Below are positions 3,686-6,624 of a DNA stretch of 6,624 nt, piece after piece. The stretch covers positions 1-6,624 of the forward strand of contig CALYRV010000086.1 in the NCBI GenBank assembly GCA_945483525.1. The letters run 5' to 3'. The stretch's first letter is position 1; every line of letters starts with the position of its first letter. The position numbers and the translations under genes are program-made. The notes below the pieces were generated by a model that saw only the letters and a list, made by a program, of their open reading frames with translations, was not told where the DNA came from and searched no databases. The DNA is from an uncultured Verrucomicrobiota bacterium (GTDB taxonomy: Bacteria > Verrucomicrobiota > Kiritimatiellia > RFP12 > UBA1067).

Positions 3686-6333
3686 CCGTTGCCGACGATT
3701 ATACCATATTCCTCCGCCCTGCGCTGCTGGTCGGCGAGCCAGGCGGCATCGACGCTTTCCTCGGGCGTGTTGAAGATCCAGGCGCCGAAATCCCACTGCC
3801 AGGCGTTGGACGGCGCGGGCGGCCAGAAGATGCCGCGCTCGATGCGGTCAATGATTTCGCGGATCTTCACTTCCGCCTCGGCGACGTAGGCGCCGTTCGT
3901 GGGACCCGCAAAAAGCGTCGTCTCCGCAGTCTTGCCGAGGATGCAGTAGGCGGACGAGATCCGCTCCAGCTTCGCGTCAGGGAATTCGGGATCGGCGTCG
4001 AGCATCGCACAGTAGAGCGGCAGCTGCAGGCTCTTCCACTCGTTCTTCTTCGCGTCGAAGCAGACCGCACGGTCGGGATTGTCAAAGGTCTTGTAGTCGA
4101 CGACACACCACTCGCCGGTCGCATCGTTGTAGTCAATGCGGTCGCAGCGTCCCTTGACCGTGGTGTGTCCGTAGACAACCTGCAGTTTCCGTTCAGCGGC
4201 CACCGTCCGCCAACCCTGCGCATGACGTTCCGCCTGAATCTTCGCAAAGCAGGCAAGCCGGCGCTTCGCCGACTCCGCCTGCAGGGCGACGATAGCGGGG
4301 ACGGACGTGCCAAAGCGCTCGCCAAGGATTGCGTCAATGTGGTCCGCCAGGTCCGCCGCAATTGCGTCCTCGTCTTCGGAATCCTTCAGCGCGTCGGCGC
4401 CCCAGCGCTCGAGCGCGCCGTGGATGAGGTTGCCGAATTCGGACGGATCCAGCTCCTCCGCCCGGTCGTCCTTCTGCTCGCCGAACGTCTTCTTAAGGCA
4501 ATAGGTAAACGGACACCGCAAGTAGAGATCGAGACTCGACGGCGACGTGAACGCTAGCGGCTTGCGCTCCGGCGGGATCTCCAGCTTGAGCCGCCAGTTC
4601 TCCGGCAGATCCGGCGTCCGCGCCTCCTCGGTGCCCGCCTTCACGCCGTAGAACGACCTGACTCTGCGAACGAGCTCCGCGTCGTCCGTCCCCTCGAACA
4701 GCAGCCGCGAGGGTTTCAGCACGTCGCCCTGCGCGTCAATCGACCGGAAGAACACCTTGACCGCGCCCTCGTCACGACACGCGAGCGCCATCCGCAGGAT
4801 CTCGCGGTCACGATTCGTCCGCGATTCGTTGTCCGGAAGCCCGAGTCCGCGGCGAAGGCGGTCCGGCAGGAAGGCGTGTCCGACAACGGACTCGGGAACA
4901 CGCCCTTCGTTGAAGCCCGTGATGACCAGCTCGTCCGCGTCAAGAAACGGCAGCTCCAGCCATCCGTCCGTCAGGATCACCTCGCCCTCGTCCGGCTCAA
5001 GCGAATAGGACGACTCGCGCAAACGAAACGCGAACAGCTCGTCCATTGTTCGATTGTTCGATTGTTCAATTGTTCGCTCGGCGAGACATTCGTCAATCAA
5101 GCCGTTCACAACCTCGGCGGCGGCGGCGAATTCGCGCGCATCGGAATCGCGCTCGTCCAGCAGGTGCTCCTTGAACACGGCCTGCAGAATCTGCCGGAGC
5201 CCCTTCTTGCGAAGGCAGACGTCGATGTGCTCGAAAATGGCGCGGAGCTTCCCCTTCGTCTTCGGACCGATGTCGTCGATCTTCTCCGGCAGGAGCTCGC
5301 GCTGCGCGTTATCGAGAATGGTCAGCGCCTCGACGTATTCCTCCGGCGAGATCTTCAGTTCCGTCTGCAGCCAGCGGCGGACGTCTCCCGAGCGAATAAA
5401 CGCCGAGAAGACGCCATAGGACCGCGTCCGCATCAACGCGGAAACCTGCTCGACGAGATGTCCGAGCGACGAGGTGACAAGCGGCGTGCGTGACGGATCG
5501 TGAACCTTCAGTCCCTTCGCGAGCAGTGCGCCCTGGATTTCGGGAAACTCCTCCTGATCGGCAACGCACAGCGCCGGCAGTGCCTCGTCCGCCTTGACGC
5601 CCGCAAAGATCTCCGCGACTTTCTCCGCCTCGCTCGCCGCCGTCGCACATGGTATGATAAGTTGGAGTTTGGAGTTGGAGTTGGAGAGCGGAGGATGGAT
5701 TTCTTCGACCTCCAACTCTTCACCTTCACCTTTCACCTTCGCCTCCAGGTTCGCCAGAACCTGCCGCATCGCGGGAAGAGGGTCGAGAAGCCCGGCGAGA
5801 ACGATCTTGGTGATGCCGGGAAACGGCGGAGGATCCGCAATCGTTTGCTTCATCCGGACGATGCGGTCCGCCTTACCGCGCTTCTCGAGCGCGGCCAGAT
5901 AGCGCGTCTCCAGCTCAGCAAGCTCCTGCCAGCGGGAGACTTCGAAGTCGGCGGTTTCGTCCGTCAAGATGCCGCCGATTCGCGCAGCGACGTCGGCGAA
6001 CGAGAGCGCGTTGGCGCCGAGAATGCCGCGGATGTCGGAGAACTGTGCGGCGACTTCCAAGGTTCCCTTCTCGCCAAGAGCTTCGCGGAAGGCCAGGATC
6101 TCGTCCGTTCGCCCGGCGACGGACGCGTCCGTCGGCACGACGAGCTGGGGCGGCAGGCGGATTTCCGGCGGCACGAATGCACCGAGCCGTTCCGCGAGCT
6201 TAAAACGAAGTCGTCGCCCCGACTGTGCAGTCGGCACGACGACCAGTATATGCGCGAGCGACTTCGCGCCGCTTGCGTCCTCCTTCGCCTGTGCGCACAG
6301 CCGTTCGGCAACCTCGTCAACGAACTTTCGCAT
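3682..6333 (-). CDS. AddB-like PD-(D/E)XK nuclease (helicase-nuclease B-subunit family)
   Basis: This 883-residue protein is predicted to be a DNA double-strand-break repair exonuclease subunit of the AddB/RecB-nuclease superfamily, acting in the cytoplasm. Residues 1-590 form a degenerate helicase-like part: VVVPTAQSGRRLR near 31-43 resembles the opening strand of alphaproteobacterial AddB, and GFNEGRVPE at about 473-481 is a typical AddB/RecC-like segment. Residues 592-883 are the nuclease domain. It opens with SPSSLDLYLRCPF (Cys607), then HGALER (His638), GRCDRID (Asp731), VVDYKT (Asp746, Lys748) and QLPLY (Gln770, Tyr774), a complete catalytic set. Walker A is not visible. The C-terminal cysteine trio that completes the AddB 4Fe-4S cluster is absent (no Cys in about the last 80 residues). 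The protein is shorter than typical AddB (about 1000-1160). No strong Shine-Dalgarno precedes the ATG; a GGTGGA lies about 11 nt upstream. No AddA partner is in view. Three short tandem-repeat tracts lie inside the CDS. Confidence 0.85.
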   Translation of the reverse strand: MRKFVDEVAERLCAQAKEDASGAKSLAHILVVVPTAQSGRRLRFKLAERLGAFVPPEIRLPPQLVVPTDASVAGRTDEILAFREALGEKGTLEVAAQFSDIRGILGANALSFADVAARIGGILTDETADFEVSRWQELAELETRYLAALEKRGKADRIVRMKQTIADPPPFPGITKIVLAGLLDPLPAMRQVLANLEAKVKGEGEELEVEEIHPPLSNSNSKLQLIIPCATAASEAEKVAEIFAGVKADEALPALCVADQEEFPEIQGALLAKGLKVHDPSRTPLVTSSLGHLVEQVSALMRTRSYGVFSAFIRSGDVRRWLQTELKISPEEYVEALTILDNAQRELLPEKIDDIGPKTKGKLRAIFEHIDVCLRKKGLRQILQAVFKEHLLDERDSDAREFAAAAEVVNGLIDECLAERTIEQSNNRTMDELFAFRLRESSYSLEPDEGEVILTDGWLELPFLDADELVITGFNEGRVPESVVGHAFLPDRLRRGLGLPDNESRTNRDREILRMALACRDEGAVKVFFRSIDAQGDVLKPSRLLFEGTDDAELVRRVRSFYGVKAGTEEARTPDLPENWRLKLEIPPERKPLAFTSPSSLDLYLRCPFTYCLKKTFGEQKDDRAEELDPSEFGNLIHGALERWGADALKDSEDEDAIAADLADHIDAILGERFGTSVPAIVALQAESAKRRLACFAKIQAERHAQGWRTVAAERKLQVVYGHTTVKGRCDRIDYNDATGEWCVVDYKTFDNPDRAVCFDAKKNEWKSLQLPLYCAMLDADPEFPDAKLERISSAYCILGKTAETTLFAGPTNGAYVAEAEVKIREIIDRIERGIFWPPAPSNAWQWDFGAWIFNTPEESVDAAWLADQQRRAEEYGIIVGNG
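5045..5076. repeat. 8-bp short tandem repeat (ATTGTTCG)x4 inside the AddB-like CDS
   Basis: Four abutting copies of ATTGTTCG lie at 5045-5052, 5053-5060, 5061-5068 (last base A) and 5069-5076. On the coding strand they encode RTIEQSNNRTM (residues 420-430). Three units make 24 nt, so the array can change by three units without breaking frame, but not by one. The AT-rich, Asn/Gln-rich stretch contrasts with the GC-rich gene around it and probably lies in a surface loop of the helicase-like part. Confidence 0.9.
5661..5686. repeat. 6-bp tandem repeat (GTTGGA)n inside the AddB-like CDS
   Basis: The units are GTTGGA, GTTTGGA, GTTGGA, GTTGGA, followed by G. One unit carries an extra T. On the coding strand this gives the low-complexity segment LSNSNSKLQ (about residues 216-225), between the end of one conserved block and the strand LQLIIPC. 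It lies 31 bp from a second, unrelated 6-bp tract with the same one-extra-T irregularity. Confidence 0.85.
5718..5742. repeat. 6-bp tandem repeat (CTTCAC)n inside the AddB-like CDS
   Basis: The units are CTTCAC, CTTCAC, CTTTCAC, CTTCGC. One unit again has an extra T. The tract encodes part of the acidic, charged run VKGEGEELEVEE (about residues 195-207). With the tract at 5661-5686 it marks a loop that is expandable at the DNA level. Confidence 0.8.
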
Positions 6334-6378
6334 ACTGACGCATGTCCACCGAACGACTCTGCACCCAGGCGCGGGGCC

Positions 6379-6624
6379 TTACTTCGCGACGTACGCGATC
6401 TTGAGGCCCTTCATGGAGATGTTCATCTCCATCGCCTCGTTCATCTTGTCCAGCGTGTACTTGTGGGTGATGAGCTTCGTCACCGGCAGCTTGCGCTCCT
6501 TCGCCTCCTTGAGGAAGTCGAACGCCTGCACCCAGTCCTTCGCCTGATATGTCCAGCTGCCGCACGCCTTGACCTGCTTGTTGCACATGTCGAGGTGCGG
6601 GCTGTAGGTCGTGTCGCCGTTGTT
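6379..6624 (-). CDS. Zinc-type (MDR) alcohol/polyol dehydrogenase, C-terminal fragment
   Basis: The reading frame is open from the right edge and ends at a TAA at 6381-6379, so only the last 81 residues are present. They start NNGDTTYSPHLDMCNKQ and end MKGLKIAYVAK. Visible features are a KACGSW segment, a WVQAFDFLKEAKERKLP helix, and LITHKYTLDKMNEAMEMN. The pattern 'lIthky.LdkineA.e....g..lK..i' is the usual ending of medium-chain NAD(P)-dependent dehydrogenases of the threonine/sorbitol dehydrogenase type, after the nucleotide-binding domain. The catalytic zinc and cofactor motifs lie outside the window, so the substrate cannot be named. The ATG at 6588 is internal, not the start, because in-frame coding continues upstream of it. 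The gene is co-directional with the AddB-like gene, 45 nt ahead of it with no clear terminator between, so they may share a transcript. Confidence 0.85.
   Translation of the reverse strand, partial: NNGDTTYSPHLDMCNKQVKACGSWTYQAKDWVQAFDFLKEAKERKLPVTKLITHKYTLDKMNEAMEMNISMKGLKIAYVAK

Noticed and set aside
4876..5493. 205-codon plus-strand ORF within the AddB-like gene
   Set aside because: It is the antisense frame of a GC-rich gene with clear nuclease motifs, and has no independent support.
6317..6586. 89-codon minus-strand ORF overlapping the dehydrogenase end
   Set aside because: It is an out-of-frame shadow of the dehydrogenase C-terminus, which matches the MDR family in the other frame.

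Overview
All supported genes in this window lie on the minus strand and are read from the right edge toward the left. The right half (about 3450-6624) is GC-rich chromosomal-type sequence. It holds the C-terminal end of a zinc-type alcohol/polyol dehydrogenase, an 883-residue AddB-like PD-(D/E)XK nuclease, and a short translationally coupled ORF that looks frameshifted. The left half (about 940-3040) is visibly more AT-rich and carries a type II restriction-modification (R-M) pair: a C5-cytosine methyltransferase of the M.HaeIII/M.NgoPII type and an NgoPII-family endonuclease, both predicted to act on GGCC. A small DpnD/PcfM-like ORF and an unassigned 218-residue gene follow. The composition shift and gene content suggest a mobile defence cassette inserted beside a housekeeping repair gene. 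The organism is a bacterium with Shine-Dalgarno-led genes. The mix is compatible with an uncultured PVC-type (Kiritimatiellota/Lentisphaerota-like) genome, but that is only a weak guess.

The most unusual part is the roughly 400-base stretch between the two halves (3039-3446). An intrinsic terminator closing the nuclease operon (3406-3440) is interleaved with a promoter (-35 inside the terminator loop, TATAAT just past its T tract). That promoter reads into about 350 nt of highly folded leader before the methyltransferase start. The predicted RNA has several hairpins with GNRA tetraloops. One is an 11-bp helix (3195-3185 with 3165-3155) that shares its 3' arm with a 20-bp helix (3165-3145 with 3110-3091) followed at once by U5. 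The two helices cannot coexist. This is the layout of a terminator/antiterminator switch (riboswitch or attenuator), or of a free-standing sRNA of about 306 nt. I recognise no known RNA family in it.

How the parts may work together: the leader would set expression of the methyltransferase first and the endonuclease second. The two genes are 13 nt apart, and the endonuclease has its own Shine-Dalgarno. The DpnD-like ORF has a TATAAT so close to its start that a leaderless transcript is possible. The AddB-like gene carries three short tandem-repeat tracts in its coding sequence. It also lacks the C-terminal cysteine cluster and the Walker A motif typical of Firmicutes AddB.
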